Shown: one piece after another, positions 1-11,312 of the stretch
How the letters are laid out: each line of letters begins with the position of its first letter
Position numbering within the stretch: the first letter of the stretch is position 1
Origin: Cupriavidus cauae
Lineage (GTDB): Bacteria; Pseudomonadota; Gammaproteobacteria; Burkholderiales; Burkholderiaceae
Length of the DNA: 64,000 nucleotides
Assembly: GCF_008632125.1 (NCBI RefSeq)
Contig: NZ_VWRN01000023.1
Span: 62,001-126,000, forward strand
Direction: 5' to 3'
The notes under the pieces: generated by a model
Told to the model about the DNA's origin: nothing
Database searches by the model: none
Seen by the model: only the letters and a program-made list of their open reading frames with translations
Translations under genes and position numbers: made by a program

Positions 1-702
1 GCCCAGCCGCTGCGAGACCGGCACGCGGCAGCCCTCGAAACGCAGCGTGGCCAACGGATGCGGCGCCATCACGTCGATGCGCTCGGCGATCCGCAGGCCC
101 GGCGTATCGGCATCGACGACGAAGGCCGTGATGCCGCGCGCGCCGGGCGCCTCGCCGGTGCGCGCGAACACGCAGTAGAAGTCGGCGATGCCGCCGTTCG
201 ATATCCACGTCTTGGTGCCGTCGAGCACGTAGTGGTCGCCGTCCAGCGTCGCGTTGCACTGCATCGCGGCGACGTCGGAACCGGCCTCCGGTTCGGACAG
301 CGCGAAGGCCGCGATCGCCTCGCCGCGCGCCACGCGCGGCAGATAGCGCTGGCGCAGCGTCTCGTCGCCCGCCAGCGTGATCGCGCCCGAGCCCAGGCCC
401 TGCATCGCGAAAGCGAAGTCGGCCAGCCCGTCATGGCGCGCCAGCGTCTCGCGCAGCAGGCACAGCGCGCGCGAATCGAGCTGGTCGAGCGCCCCGCCAT
501 GGGCGCGCGGCACGCAGTAGCGCAGCCAGCCGGCTTCGCCGAGCTGGCGCACCAGCGCGCGGCAGTCCGCGTCGACATCGGCGCCGGGCGCATGCGGCTG
601 CGCGGACAACGAGCGCGCGCACCAGGCGTCCAGCTCGCGCGCCAGCGCGCGGTGCGCGTCGTCGAAGAAAGGCAGCGCCAGATCGTCTTGCCAGCCGGTC
701 AT
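1..702 (-). CDS. Acyl-CoA dehydrogenase, C-terminus cut by window edge
   Basis: About 234 N-terminal residues of an FAD-dependent acyl-CoA dehydrogenase are visible; the rest lies left of the window. The start is the ATG at 702 on the minus strand, opening [13 protein letters not shown]. The family's middle-domain signatures are present: a [15 protein letters not shown] stretch, then [16 protein letters not shown], then [17 protein letters not shown], which line the flavin and acyl-CoA site. These enzymes introduce a 2,3 double bond in acyl-CoA esters. It lies 38 bp downstream of an enoyl-CoA hydratase, in the same operon as an SDR and a 2-aminobenzoyl-CoA-type monooxygenase/reductase. I infer that it acts in beta-oxidation-like processing of the dearomatised ring. 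The family is clear; the substrate is inferred from context only. Confidence 0.88.
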   Translation of the reverse strand, partial: MTGWQDDLALPFFDDAHRALARELDAWCARSLSAQPHAPGADVDADCRALVRQLGEAGWLRYCVPRAHGGALDQLDSRALCLLRETLARHDGLADFAFAMQGLGSGAITLAGDETLRQRYLPRVARGEAIAAFALSEPEAGSDVAAMQCNATLDGDHYVLDGTKTWISNGGIADFYCVFARTGEAPGARGITAFVVDADTPGLRIAERIDVMAPHPLATLRFEGCRVPVSQRLG

Positions 703-740
703 GTCAGTTCCCTCGGTTGCCTTCACTGAGTCACCTTCAC

Positions 741-1592
741 TCAGTTGCCTTCGAACACGGGCTTCGCCTTGGCGACGAAGGCCTCGTAGGCGCGGCGGAA
801 GTCGCCGGTCTGCATGCAGATCGCCTGGGCCTGCGCCTCGGCCTCGATCGCCTCGTCCAGCCCCATGTTCCATTCCTGGTGCAGCAGCTTCTTGGTGACG
901 CCATGCGCGAAGGTCGGGCCCGCGGCCAGTTGCGCGGCCAGCGCGGCGGCCTCGTCGCGCAGGCGTTCCGGCGCGTGCAGCGCATTGAAGAAGCCCCACT
1001 GCAGCCCTTCCTGCGCGCTCATCGCGCGGCCCGTGTACAGCAGCTCGCTGGCGCGTCCCTGGCCGATCATGCGAGGCAGCAGCGTGCAGGCGCCCATGTC
1101 GGCGCCGGCCAGGCCGACTCGAACGAACAGGAAGGCGGTACGCGCCGATTCGGTCGCCAGACGCATGTCGGAGGCCAGCGCGATCATCGCGCCCGCGCCA
1201 GCGCAGACGCCGTCGACCGCCGCGATGATCGGTTGCGGACACGCCCGCATCGCCTTGACGAGGTCGCCGGTCATGCGCGTGAAATCCAGCAGCTCGGGCA
1301 TCGCCATCTTCGTCAGCGGGCCGATGATCTCGTGCACGTCGCCGCCCGAGCAAAAATTGCCGCCTGCGCCCTGCACCACCACCGCCTTGATATCGTTCGC
1401 ATAGACCAGCGCGCGGAACAGATCGCGCAGTTCCGCGTAGGCGTCGAAGGTCAGCGGGTTCTTGCGCTCGGGGCGGTTCAGCGTCACGGTGCCGACCTTG
1501 CCGTCATCGGATACCGACCACAGGAAGTGGCGCGGCGCGAAGTCCGCGAAGCCCCGCTTTTGGTGGCGCATGTCCAGTGCGATCTCGTTCAT
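741..1592 (-). CDS. Enoyl-CoA hydratase/isomerase family protein
   Basis: A 283-residue crotonase-fold protein. The oxyanion-hole segments are visible: [13 protein letters not shown] near residues 85-100, and the [17 protein letters not shown] stretch about 50 residues later. Members hydrate, isomerise or cleave enoyl-CoA thioesters. The start at 1592 is preceded by a purine-rich GAGAGAACGCAG leader. It sits between the SDR gene and the acyl-CoA dehydrogenase gene on the same strand, so hydration or ring cleavage of the product of the fused monooxygenase/reductase is the likely job. The 5' leader is unusual because a perfect 8-bp tandem repeat fills most of the space between it and the SDR stop. 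The exact reaction cannot be read from sequence. Confidence 0.9.
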   Translation of the reverse strand: MNEIALDMRHQKRGFADFAPRHFLWSVSDDGKVGTVTLNRPERKNPLTFDAYAELRDLFRALVYANDIKAVVVQGAGGNFCSGGDVHEIIGPLTKMAMPELLDFTRMTGDLVKAMRACPQPIIAAVDGVCAGAGAMIALASDMRLATESARTAFLFVRVGLAGADMGACTLLPRMIGQGRASELLYTGRAMSAQEGLQWGFFNALHAPERLRDEAAALAAQLAAGPTFAHGVTKKLLHQEWNMGLDEAIEAEAQAQAICMQTGDFRRAYEAFVAKAKPVFEGN

Positions 1593-1604
1593 CTGCGTTC
1601 TCTC

Positions 1605-1668
1605 GTCGATGTGTCGATGTGTCGGTGTGTCGGTGCGTCGGTGCGTCGGTGCGTCGGTGTGTCGATGT
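1605..1668. repeat. 8-bp tandem repeat, eight copies
   Basis: Eight uninterrupted copies of an 8-mer, gtcggtgt with variants gtcgatgt and gtcggtgc, in perfect register. They lie just upstream of the enoyl-CoA hydratase start (minus strand) and downstream of the SDR stop. Copy number of such units can change by replication slippage. No function is evident. Confidence 0.9.
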
Positions 1669-1724
1669 CTCTGTGCCGATATCCCGGTGTATGGTTTCGT
1701 CGCTCGCCGCCGCGGAAAGCCGGT

Positions 1725-2531
1725 TCAGCCCGCCATCACCTCGCCGCCGGCCACCGCGATGGCCTGGCCCGTGATCGCACTCGCGGACGGCCGGCACAGC
1801 CACGCCACCGCGTCGGCCACTTCATCGGGATCCACCAGCCGACGCTGCGGATTGCGGCCGGCCAGTTCGGCGCGCGCCTGCTCTTCCGTGCGGCCGGTCT
1901 TGCTCACGATATTGGCCACCGCCTCGCGCACGATGTCGGTATCGGTATAGCCGGGACAGACCGCATTGACCGTGACGCCGCTGCGCGCCAGCTCGAGCGC
2001 CAGCGCGCGCGTCAGCCCCAGCACGCCGTGCTTGGCGGCGCAGTAGGCCGTCACATAGGCATAGCCGGTCAGCGCGGCCGTGCTCGCGACATTGACCACG
2101 CGGCCCCAGCCCGCGTCCCGCATTGCCGGCAGCGCGGCCTGCGTGCACAGGAAGGTACCGGTCAGGTTCACGTCCAGCATGCGGCGCCACAGCGCCAGGT
2201 CGGTTTTTGCAAATGGCGCGCTGTGCGCCTGGCCGGCGTTGTTGACCAGCAGGCCGATCGGACCCAGCGCCCGGGCGGCCGCGTCGAACGCCCGCGCCAC
2301 GCTGTCGGCATCGGCGACGTCCGCCTGGACTCGATGCAGCCGCGCACCGGGATGGTCCTGCCCAAGCCTCTCCACCGCGCGCGCCAGCGCATCGCCGTCG
2401 CGGCCCAGCAGTGTCACGCTGGCGCCGTCGGCCAGCAGCCGAGCGGCAATCGACGCTCCGATGCCGCGCGCGCCGCCGGTGACCAGCGCGTGCCGCCCGT
2501 GCAGCGGCAAGGACGAACGATCGCCGCTCAT
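1725..2531 (-). CDS. SDR-family NAD(P)-dependent oxidoreductase
   Basis: A 268-residue classical short-chain dehydrogenase. The Rossmann glycine motif TGGARGIG lies at residues 18-25, NNAG near residue 95, and the catalytic Tyr-Lys pair in YCAAKHG, with the preceding Ser in [13 protein letters not shown]. Classical SDRs interconvert alcohols and ketones with NAD(P)H. I place the start at 2531 ([12 protein letters not shown]), where ATG overlaps the TGA of the upstream monooxygenase gene by 4 bp, indicating translational coupling. The pairing with a hydratase and an acyl-CoA dehydrogenase suggests 3-hydroxyacyl-CoA dehydrogenase activity in the same pathway; that is inference. Confidence 0.9.
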   Translation of the reverse strand: MSGDRSSLPLHGRHALVTGGARGIGASIAARLLADGASVTLLGRDGDALARAVERLGQDHPGARLHRVQADVADADSVARAFDAAARALGPIGLLVNNAGQAHSAPFAKTDLALWRRMLDVNLTGTFLCTQAALPAMRDAGWGRVVNVASTAALTGYAYVTAYCAAKHGVLGLTRALALELARSGVTVNAVCPGYTDTDIVREAVANIVSKTGRTEEQARAELAGRNPQRRLVDPDEVADAVAWLCRPSASAITGQAIAVAGGEVMAG

Positions 2532-4897
2532 CGCGCCCCCGCCAGCGCCGCGGCGCGTTCGAGGTTGGTCTCCAGCTGCCGCTTGCCGGCCTGGTACTGC
2601 ACCGGCCAGTCCACCGGGCGATAGCCCAGCTGCGCGGCCTGATGCAGCGTCCAGGCGGGATCGGCCAGATGCGGCCTGGCGATCGCGCACAGGTCGGCGC
2701 GGCCCGCGGCGATGATGCTGTCGACGTGATCCGCCTCGGAGATCGCGCCCACGGCGATCGTCGGAATGCCCGCCTCGTTGCGGATGCGGTCCGCGAACGG
2801 CGTCTGGTACATGCGCCCATAGACCGGCGTTTGTTCGGGGCTGACCTGGCCCGACGAGCAGTCGATCAGGTCCGCGCCGGCCGCCTTGAAGGCCCGCGCG
2901 ATCTCGACCGCGTCGTCGGGCGTGATGCCGCCCTCGACCCAGTCGTGCGCGGAAATGCGGACCGACATCGGCCGCTGCGACGGCCATACCTCGCGCACCG
3001 CGGCGAACACCTCGAGCGGATAGCGCAGCCGGTTGGCCAGCGATCCGCCGTACTCGTCTTCACGCCGGTTGGTCAGCGGCGAGATGAACGACGACAGCAG
3101 ATAGCCGTGCGCGCAATGCAGCTCCAGCCAGTCGAAGCCCGCCTCGGCCGCGCGCCGCGCCGCGGCAACGAAATCGTCGCGCACACGGTCCATGTCCTCG
3201 CGCGTCATCGCGCGTGGCACCTGCGAGATGCCGGGCAGGTAGGGCAGCGGCGAGGCCGAGACCAGCGGCCAGTTGCCCTCGGGCAGCGGATGGTCCATCG
3301 CCTGCCAGCCCAGCTGCGTCGACCCCTTGCGGCCGGCATGGCCGAGCTGCATGCCGATGCGCGCGCCGCCGGCGAGCCCCGTGCCTGCATGCACGAACTC
3401 GACGATGCGCCGCCAGGCGTCGCGCTGCACGTCGTTCCACAAACCCGGGCATCCCGGCGTGATGCGCGCATCGGGCGAGACGCAGGTCATCTCGGCCATC
3501 ACCAGGCCGGCGCCGCCCTGGGCGCGCGCGCCCAGATGCACCAGATGGAAGTCGCCGGGCACGCCGTCGACGCAGCAATACATCGCCATCGGCGACACCA
3601 CCACGCGGTTCTTCAGCGTCAGGCCGCGCACGCGGTAAGGCGTGAACATCGGCGGCAGCGCACCGTCATGCGCGCGCAGGCTTTCCTCGGGCACGCCGGC
3701 CTGCCGCGCCAGCCAGCGCTCGTAGTCCTCGACATAGGTGCGATCGCGCAGCCGCAGGTTCTCGTGCGAGATGCGCTGCGAGCGCGTCAGCAGCGAATAG
3801 GCGAACTGCTCGGGCGCCAGGCCCGCATAACGCTCGACGTGCTCGAACCATTCGGTGGAATTGCGCGCGGCGTTCTGGATCTTCAGCACCTCGACGCTGC
3901 GGGTGGCCTCGTAGCGGCGCAGCGCCTCGTCGAGCGCGTCCGGACCGGGCTCCGTCATGCCGCGCAGATTGCTGGCCAGATCGATCGCATCCTCGAGCGC
4001 CAGCTTGGTGCCCGAGCCGATCGAGAAATGCGCGGTGTGGGCGGCATCGCCCATCAGCACCACCGGCACGCGGCGGCCGCCGGCCAGCGTGTTCCAGTGG
4101 ACCCAGGTGTTGCAGATCACGCGGTTGAAGCGGATCCAGTTGGCCGAGCCGCGCAGGTGGGTGGCGTTGCTGATCAAGGGCTGGCCATCGAGATATTTTG
4201 CGAACAGCCGCTCGCAGTAGGCGATGCCCTGCTGCTGGTCCATCTGCTCGATGCCGGCGGCGCGCCAGACGCGTTCCGGCGTCTCGACGATAAAGGTCGA
4301 CGTATCGTCGTCGAAGCGGTAGGCGTGCGCCTGGAACCAGCCGTGCTCGGTCTGTTCGAAGGCGAAGGTGAAGGCGTCGAAGCGCTTCTTGGTGCCGAGC
4401 CAGACGAAGCGGCACTGGCGCGTGTCGATGTCCGGCGCGAAGGTCCCGGCGTAGCGGGTGCGCACGCGGCTGTTGACGCCGTCCGAGGCGATCACCAGGT
4501 CGGCGCGGTATGTCTCTGCCAGCGCCTGGTCGTCCTGCACGTCGGTCTCGAACACCAGTTCCACGCCCAGCGCCTCGCAGCGCGCCTGCAGGATGTTCAG
4601 CAGGCGCTTGCGCCCGATACCGATGAAGCCGTGCCCGCTGGAGCGCATCGTGCGGCCACGGAAGTGGATGTCGATGTCATCCCAGTGATTGAACGCCGCG
4701 TCGATCTCGCGCGCGCTCTCCGGGTCGGCCTCGCGCAGGTTGTCCATGGTGGCGTCCGAGAACACCACGCCCCAGCCGAAGGTGTCGTAGGGCCGGTTGC
4801 GCTCGACCACCACCACCTCGTGGCGCGGATCCTGCCGCTTCATCAGCAGGCCGAAGTAGAGGCCGGCCGGTCCGCCGCCAATACACAGTACTCGCAT
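2528..4897 (-). CDS. 2-aminobenzoyl-CoA monooxygenase/reductase-like fusion (FAD hydroxylase + old yellow enzyme)
   Basis: A 789-residue two-domain flavoprotein. Residues 1 to about 400 are a class A FAD monooxygenase, with GGGPAG at residues 7-12, an ASDG motif near 140 and MGDAAH near 281. From about residue 416 an old-yellow-enzyme domain begins ([20 protein letters not shown]), with GHAGRKG and [17 protein letters not shown]. This architecture is that of 2-aminobenzoyl-CoA monooxygenase/reductase of the CoA-dependent anthranilate pathway; databases often label it salicylyl-CoA 5-hydroxylase/oxidoreductase. It would hydroxylate and reduce the aromatic CoA ester. The start at 4897 has a good GAGGAG ribosome site. 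It leads the operon SDR, hydratase, dehydrogenase. No cognate aryl-CoA ligase is in the window; the adjacent prpE is a propionate enzyme. Confidence 0.87.
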   Translation of the reverse strand: MRVLCIGGGPAGLYFGLLMKRQDPRHEVVVVERNRPYDTFGWGVVFSDATMDNLREADPESAREIDAAFNHWDDIDIHFRGRTMRSSGHGFIGIGRKRLLNILQARCEALGVELVFETDVQDDQALAETYRADLVIASDGVNSRVRTRYAGTFAPDIDTRQCRFVWLGTKKRFDAFTFAFEQTEHGWFQAHAYRFDDDTSTFIVETPERVWRAAGIEQMDQQQGIAYCERLFAKYLDGQPLISNATHLRGSANWIRFNRVICNTWVHWNTLAGGRRVPVVLMGDAAHTAHFSIGSGTKLALEDAIDLASNLRGMTEPGPDALDEALRRYEATRSVEVLKIQNAARNSTEWFEHVERYAGLAPEQFAYSLLTRSQRISHENLRLRDRTYVEDYERWLARQAGVPEESLRAHDGALPPMFTPYRVRGLTLKNRVVVSPMAMYCCVDGVPGDFHLVHLGARAQGGAGLVMAEMTCVSPDARITPGCPGLWNDVQRDAWRRIVEFVHAGTGLAGGARIGMQLGHAGRKGSTQLGWQAMDHPLPEGNWPLVSASPLPYLPGISQVPRAMTREDMDRVRDDFVAAARRAAEAGFDWLELHCAHGYLLSSFISPLTNRREDEYGGSLANRLRYPLEVFAAVREVWPSQRPMSVRISAHDWVEGGITPDDAVEIARAFKAAGADLIDCSSGQVSPEQTPVYGRMYQTPFADRIRNEAGIPTIAVGAISEADHVDSIIAAGRADLCAIARPHLADPAWTLHQAAQLGYRPVDWPVQYQAGKRQLETNLERAAALAGAR

Positions 4898-5072
4898 CTG
4901 TCGTCTCCTCGCGGCGTCGGGTCGCTACCGCTCGCCACCGTTCGCCACGGATCGCGACCGTTCGCCCCTGACCGCCATGGATGGGCACCGGTCGCGGCTG
5001 ATCACCACTGCCGTTGTGGATGTGCGGGCGCGGCGCCGTCATCCTGTGCCGCCTGTGCCGCAATCAATGCAG

Positions 5073-5103
5073 CCCTAAATATTTTATATCTAAAATAATA
5101 GGG
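5073..5103. promoter_or_regulatory. AT-rich inverted repeat, candidate operator for the aromatic operon
   Basis: The arms CCCTAAATATTTTA and TAAAATAATAGGG are near-perfect inverted repeats flanking a TATC centre. It is a striking AT island in a GC-rich region, about 180 bp upstream of the monooxygenase/reductase start and just past the prpE stop. The length and symmetry suit a dimeric repressor such as the MarR-type proteins that control aryl-CoA pathways, but no regulator gene is adjacent. The rest of 4898-5168 holds only degenerate GC-rich repeats of cgttcgcc type. Confidence 0.5.
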
Positions 5104-5168
5104 CGAGGATGACCGCTTGGCAAGCGGCACCACCGGCATGGCCGTGGGCGCCGCTCGCCGGCGTGTGC

Positions 5169-7061
<1,893 letters not shown>

Positions 7062-7212
7062 TGCTGTCTCCTCCGCTGGGGCGGCGGTTATCGTTGGACC
7101 GCCAGTTTGCCACCACCGGCACCGGCTTCGCCATCCGCAATGTCCACAAGGTCACGCGCGGGGCCGGCTGGTCCGACTGATCCCGCTGATCCGGCTGGCC
7201 CGGCTCGCCAAA

Positions 7213-7243
7213 GAAAAAGGGCACGCCCCTCGGCATGCCCTTT
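7213..7243 (-). terminator. Rho-independent terminator downstream of mltD
   Basis: On the minus strand AAAGGGCA pairs with TGCCCTTT around a short loop and is followed by a T-rich run (complement of the aaagaaaaa at 7210-7218). It lies 56 bp past the mltD stop and would end that transcript. Confidence 0.7.
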
Positions 7244-7298
7244 CCCGTGTCTTCGGCGCCGCTGTCGACTGCGCCGGTGCCTGCTGCGGTGCCGCGCC

Positions 7299-8969
7299 TC
7301 AGCGCGCCTTGCCCTTCGCCTTGGCCTTCGGTGCGGCGCTGGCCTTGGCGCTGGCGCGGCTGCCGGACGCCTTGGCGCTGGCCTTGGCGGACGCCCTGGA
7401 CGACGCCCGCACCGCCTTGCCGTGCGGTTCGACCACCACCCGCTGGCGGGCGCTCACGCGGCTGCCCTTGCCCGACACGCGGATCACCCGTACCTCGTCG
7501 TCGCGCTCGGCGATGGCCCGCGCGCGCTTGACCGGCACGTTGAGCACCAGGCTCTGCCCGGCCACCAGCTTGGAGCCGGACAGCTTGTTCCAGGCGCGCA
7601 CCTGGCTGACCGACACGCCATAGCGGCGCGCCACCGAGGCCACCGTATCGCGCTTGCCGGCGCGCACCACCAGCCGGCGCGCTTCGGGCAGGTCCGGCTC
7701 CATCGCCAGGATCGCGTTCTCCGCCAGCGTGGCGCTGATGTCCTGGGTATGGCGTCCGGAGCGGGGGATCATCACGGTCGAGCCGGGCTTGAGCCGCATC
7801 CCCTTCGGAATCCGGTTGATCTCGCGCAGCGTGTCCGGATCGACGTTCAGCCGCGCCGCCAGCGATTCGACGCGCTCGCGGCCGTCCACCGTCACCGCGG
7901 TCCAGCTCGACAGGCCGCCGCGATAGGTGTTCAGGTTGTACTGGAAGCGCTCGGCGTTCTCGAACGGCAGCAGGATCTGCGGGTTCGACGCGCCCAGGAT
8001 CACCGGCTTGTTGAACGACGGATTGAGCGCGCGGAATTCCTCCAGCGGCATGTTGGCCAGCTTGGCGGCCAGCGTCACGTCGATGTCCCGCGAAGTGGTT
8101 ACCGTGACGAAGTACGGGTGGTCCGGAATCGGCGGCAGCGTGACGCCATACGAGGCCGGATTGCTGACGATGTTCTTGACCGCCTGCAGCTTCGGCACGT
8201 AGTAGCGCGTCTCGTTGGGCATCGTCAGGCTGGCGTAGTCGGTCGGCAGCCCGCGCGCCTCGTTGCGCGCGATCGCCCGCGACACCGCGCCCTCGCCCCA
8301 GTTGTACGCCGCCAGCGCCAGATGCCAGTCGCCGAACATGTCGTGCAGCCGGCTCAGGTAGTCCAGCGCCGCTTCGGTCGAGGCGAGCACGTCGCGGCGC
8401 TCGTCGCGGAACATGTTCTGCTTCAGGTTGTAGCTCTTGCCGGTGCTCGGAATGAACTGCCACATGCCCGCCGCCTTCGCGCTCGACACCGCCTCTGGAT
8501 TGAACGCGCTCTCGACAAAGGGCAGCAGCGCCAGCTCGGTCGGCATGTTGCGGCGTTCGAGCTCGGCGACGATGTGGTACAGGTATTTGCTCGACCGCGC
8601 GATCATCCGCTCCATATAGTCGGGCCGCGCCGCATACCACTGCGTGCGGTCCTCGACCAGCGTGCCTTCCAGGTCCGGCATCGAAAAGCCGCGACGGATG
8701 CGCACCCAGATGTCCTGCGACTGGCCCAGTGTCCAGTCGATCCTGTCCTCGTCGACGTTGATCGGCGCGGTATCGCGCGCGATGGTTGGCGGCAGGTGGA
8801 TCGAATTGAGCGGATCGGTGGGGGGAAGGCCGGATTTGGGCTTGGTGGCGGAGGCCAGGGCGGTCGGCGAGCCGGCCGTGCCGGCTTCATCAGGCGGAAC
8901 GGGCGTGCTGGCACATGCCGCCAGCAGCGCCGCACAGGCTACGGCCGCCAGGTATCGACCAATTCTCAT
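7299..8969 (-). CDS. mltD: Membrane-bound lytic murein transglycosylase D (lipoprotein)
   Basis: A 556-residue murein-cleaving lipoprotein acting at the inner face of the outer membrane. The signal peptide ends in the lipobox LLAACAS (Cys near residue 19). An SLT domain with the catalytic Glu in LLPFVESAFNPEA follows, then two LysM-type segments (around VESLAARLNVDPDTLREIN and VASVARRYGVSVSQVRAWN). The tail is a low-complexity Ala/Ser/Lys run (repeats of ASAKASAKAS). I chose the ATG at 8969 over the in-frame TTG one codon earlier. The order mltD-gloB-rnhA-dnaQ matches E. coli, which supports the identity. The basic tail is longer than in the enterobacterial protein and may bind wall polymers; that is inference. 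Confidence 0.93.
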   Translation of the reverse strand: MRIGRYLAAVACAALLAACASTPVPPDEAGTAGSPTALASATKPKSGLPPTDPLNSIHLPPTIARDTAPINVDEDRIDWTLGQSQDIWVRIRRGFSMPDLEGTLVEDRTQWYAARPDYMERMIARSSKYLYHIVAELERRNMPTELALLPFVESAFNPEAVSSAKAAGMWQFIPSTGKSYNLKQNMFRDERRDVLASTEAALDYLSRLHDMFGDWHLALAAYNWGEGAVSRAIARNEARGLPTDYASLTMPNETRYYVPKLQAVKNIVSNPASYGVTLPPIPDHPYFVTVTTSRDIDVTLAAKLANMPLEEFRALNPSFNKPVILGASNPQILLPFENAERFQYNLNTYRGGLSSWTAVTVDGRERVESLAARLNVDPDTLREINRIPKGMRLKPGSTVMIPRSGRHTQDISATLAENAILAMEPDLPEARRLVVRAGKRDTVASVARRYGVSVSQVRAWNKLSGSKLVAGQSLVLNVPVKRARAIAERDDEVRVIRVSGKGSRVSARQRVVVEPHGKAVRASSRASAKASAKASGSRASAKASAAPKAKAKGKAR

Positions 8970-9096
8970 CAATTTCTCGGATCGTGACGCTAAAAATTGG
9001 CTGATGCTAAAGACAAAGCGGCTCGTGCGTCAATCGGATTTTCCGCATTCCGCGGGGGCGCTTAGCGGTGGCGCGGATGGATGGGCGGGATGTCGG

Positions 9097-9897
9097 TCAG
9101 CGAAAGCCGTCCTTCCAGGCCCGCAGCGCGCCGAACGCCGCGGCATCGTCGCCCGCCTGCGCGCCCTGCCCGGCCAGTGCCCGGCGCACGGCGGGCTCGC
9201 GCGAGCGCAGGAAGGGATTGACCGCGCGCTCGTGGCCGATGGTGGTCGGCACGGTCGGCTCGCCGGCGGCGCGCAGCGCCTCGACGCGCGCCTCCCAGGC
9301 GGCCAGCGCGGCGTTGTCCGGCTCGACCGCGCGGGCGAAGCGGACATTGCTGCGCGTATACTCGTGAGCGCAATAGACGCGGGTCGCGTCGGGCAGCGCG
9401 GCCAGCTTGTCCAGCGACGCCAGCATCTGCGCCGGCGTCCCCTCGAACAGCCGCCCGCAGCCGCTGGCGAACATCGTGTCCCCGCAGAACACCACCGGGC
9501 CGATGCCGACCAGCTCGCCGGTGTAGGCGATATGTCCCGCGGTATGGCCGGGCACCTCGAGCACCCGCAGCCGCAGCGCCGGCGCCTTCAGCTCGACCTC
9601 GTCGCCCTCGCGCACCGCGCGGGTACGATGGCCGATGCGCTCGGCGGCGGGTCCGATCACCGGCACAGGCTCGCCGTCGGGCCCGGCCGGCCAGGCCGCC
9701 AGCAGGTCCGCCACCCCGCCCTGGTGATCGCCGTGGTGGTGGGTGATTACAATGGCGCCCAGGACCAGCCCCGCCCGCGCCAGATAGGCCAGCACCGGCG
9801 CGGCCTCGCCGGGATCGACCACGGCGGCGGCATGACCGTCGTCGATCGCCCAGATATAGTTATCCTGGAAAGCGGGGATCGGCTCCACCCTCAACAT
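9097..9897 (-). CDS. gloB: Hydroxyacylglutathione hydrolase (glyoxalase II)
   Basis: A 266-residue metallo-beta-lactamase-fold enzyme that hydrolyses S-D-lactoylglutathione to lactate and glutathione in methylglyoxal detoxification. The binuclear metal motif [10 protein letters not shown] is present, with later ligands in [24 protein letters not shown] and YCAHEYT. The open frame extends upstream, but the conserved N-terminus [17 protein letters not shown] fixes the start at 9897, supported by AGGAG six bases before it. Start codons of this gene and of the divergent methyltransferase frame touch, so its promoter must lie inside the neighbouring coding sequence. Confidence 0.95.
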   Translation of the reverse strand: MLRVEPIPAFQDNYIWAIDDGHAAAVVDPGEAAPVLAYLARAGLVLGAIVITHHHGDHQGGVADLLAAWPAGPDGEPVPVIGPAAERIGHRTRAVREGDEVELKAPALRLRVLEVPGHTAGHIAYTGELVGIGPVVFCGDTMFASGCGRLFEGTPAQMLASLDKLAALPDATRVYCAHEYTRSNVRFARAVEPDNAALAAWEARVEALRAAGEPTVPTTIGHERAVNPFLRSREPAVRRALAGQGAQAGDDAAAFGALRAWKDGFR

Positions 9898-9907
9898 GCG
9901 TGCTCCT

Positions 9908-10711
9908 ATGTCCAAGCGTCCGATTATAGATTGGGAAAACTGGCTGGCCTCCCCGCCCGGCCAGTACATGCTGCGCTGGGAGGAAGGCCAGTACGACCGC
10001 ACCGTGGCCGACATCTTCGGCTATCACGCGATCCAGCTCGGCATGCCGGTGCTGGACACCCTGCGCGAGAACCGCATGCCGTTCGGCGGCCTGGCGCTGG
10101 ACGCCCGCAGCGGCCCGCACGGCGCGCGCGCCGCGGAGACGGGCAGCGCCCCCGGTGCCCAGGTGCTGTGCCGCTTCGACGAGCTGCCCTTCGATACGCA
10201 GAGCCTCGACCTGGTCACGCTGCCCCACGTGCTCGAATTCTCCGAGGATCCCCACGAGGTACTGCGCGAGGTCTCGCGCGTACTGATGCCCGAGGGGCGC
10301 GTGGTGGTGTCCTGCTTCAATCCGATGAGCCTGTGGGGCGCGCGCCAGGGCCTGAACCGGCTCGGCGCCGATCCCTTCCTGCCGACCGACGCCCAGTCGA
10401 TCGGCTTCGTTCGCATCAAGGACTGGCTCAAGCTGCTCGGCTTCGATATCATCCGCGGCCGCTTCGGCTGCTATTGTCCGCCCTACCGCACCGACCGCTG
10501 GCTGCAGCGCGCCGCGTTCATGGAGAAGGCCGGCGATCGCTGGTGGCCAATCTTCGGCGCGGTCTATATGCTGTCGGCGGTCAAGCGCGTGCGCAACATC
10601 CGTCTGGTCGGGCCGGCCTGGAAGACGCCAAAGGCGGCGCTGGCGCCGGTGGCGGCCCCGGTCGCCACGCCCAACGGCACGCACGGCAAGGCGCCCGGCG
10701 AAGAGAAGTAA
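9908..10711 (+). CDS. SAM-dependent methyltransferase, YafS-like
   Basis: A 267-residue class I methyltransferase-like protein. It opens [20 protein letters not shown], and the methyltransferase core is recognisable in [19 protein letters not shown] (motif IV region) and [20 protein letters not shown]. The canonical glycine-rich motif I is poorly preserved ([14 protein letters not shown]), so catalytic competence is uncertain. Its position, divergent from gloB and upstream of rnhA, is that of E. coli yafS. I prefer the ATG at 9908; an in-frame ATG at 9896 overlaps the gloB start codon. The substrate is unknown. The C-terminus has an Ala/Pro/Lys-rich tail. Confidence 0.85.
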   Translation: MSKRPIIDWENWLASPPGQYMLRWEEGQYDRTVADIFGYHAIQLGMPVLDTLRENRMPFGGLALDARSGPHGARAAETGSAPGAQVLCRFDELPFDTQSLDLVTLPHVLEFSEDPHEVLREVSRVLMPEGRVVVSCFNPMSLWGARQGLNRLGADPFLPTDAQSIGFVRIKDWLKLLGFDIIRGRFGCYCPPYRTDRWLQRAAFMEKAGDRWWPIFGAVYMLSAVKRVRNIRLVGPAWKTPKAALAPVAAPVATPNGTHGKAPGEEK

Positions 10712-10852
10712 CGAAAGTCGGGGCCAGCGCCGCAGCCCCGCCCCGCCCGCTGCCGAGCCCGTGCCGGCCCGGCACTGAATCCAACCTTGTCCGCCCCGGC
10801 GGACGCCCGGCCCGCGGCGCCGTCCCGCCGCACCGGTTCCCAACCTTCATCG

Positions 10853-11302
10853 ATGCAAGAAGTCACGATCTATTCCGATGGCGCCTGCAAAGGCAATCCC
10901 GGCCCCGGCGGCTGGGGCGCCGTGCTCGTCGCCAATGGCCACGTCAAGGAGCTGTTCGGCGGCGAGGCCAATACCACCAACAACCGGATGGAGCTGACCG
11001 CCGTCATCGAGGCGCTGCGCGCGCTGAAGCGGCCGTGCAAGGTGCAGGTCTGGACCGATTCGCAATACGTGCAGAAAGGCATCTCCGAATGGATCCGCGG
11101 CTGGAAGGCGCGCGGCTGGAAAACCGCCGAGAAGAAGCCCGTCAAGAACGCCGACCTGTGGCAGGCGCTCGACGCCGCTGCCGCCGAGCACGACGTCACC
11201 TGGCACTGGGTGCGCGGCCACAACGGCCACCCGGGCAATGAACGGGCCGACGCGCTGGCCAATCGCGGTGTCGCCTCCCTCACCGGCGCCCAGGTTGAGT
11301 AG
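10853..11302 (+). CDS. rnhA: Ribonuclease HI
   Basis: A 149-residue RNase HI that cuts the RNA strand of RNA-DNA hybrids. The carboxylates sit in their usual contexts: [16 protein letters not shown] near residue 9, [13 protein letters not shown] near 45, WTDSQYV near 70 and [10 protein letters not shown] near the end; [11 protein letters not shown] carries the conserved His. The frame is open upstream, but the conserved opening [12 protein letters not shown] sets the start at 10853. It is followed 10 bp later by dnaQ, as in many proteobacteria. Confidence 0.96.
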   Translation: MQEVTIYSDGACKGNPGPGGWGAVLVANGHVKELFGGEANTTNNRMELTAVIEALRALKRPCKVQVWTDSQYVQKGISEWIRGWKARGWKTAEKKPVKNADLWQALDAAAAEHDVTWHWVRGHNGHPGNERADALANRGVASLTGAQVE

Positions 11303-11312
11303 AATGCCCGCC

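Noticed and set aside
717-2624. Long plus-strand open frame opposite the hydratase and SDR
   Set aside because: It contains Arg/His/Gln-rich low-complexity sequence with no motif and is opposed by well-supported minus-strand genes.
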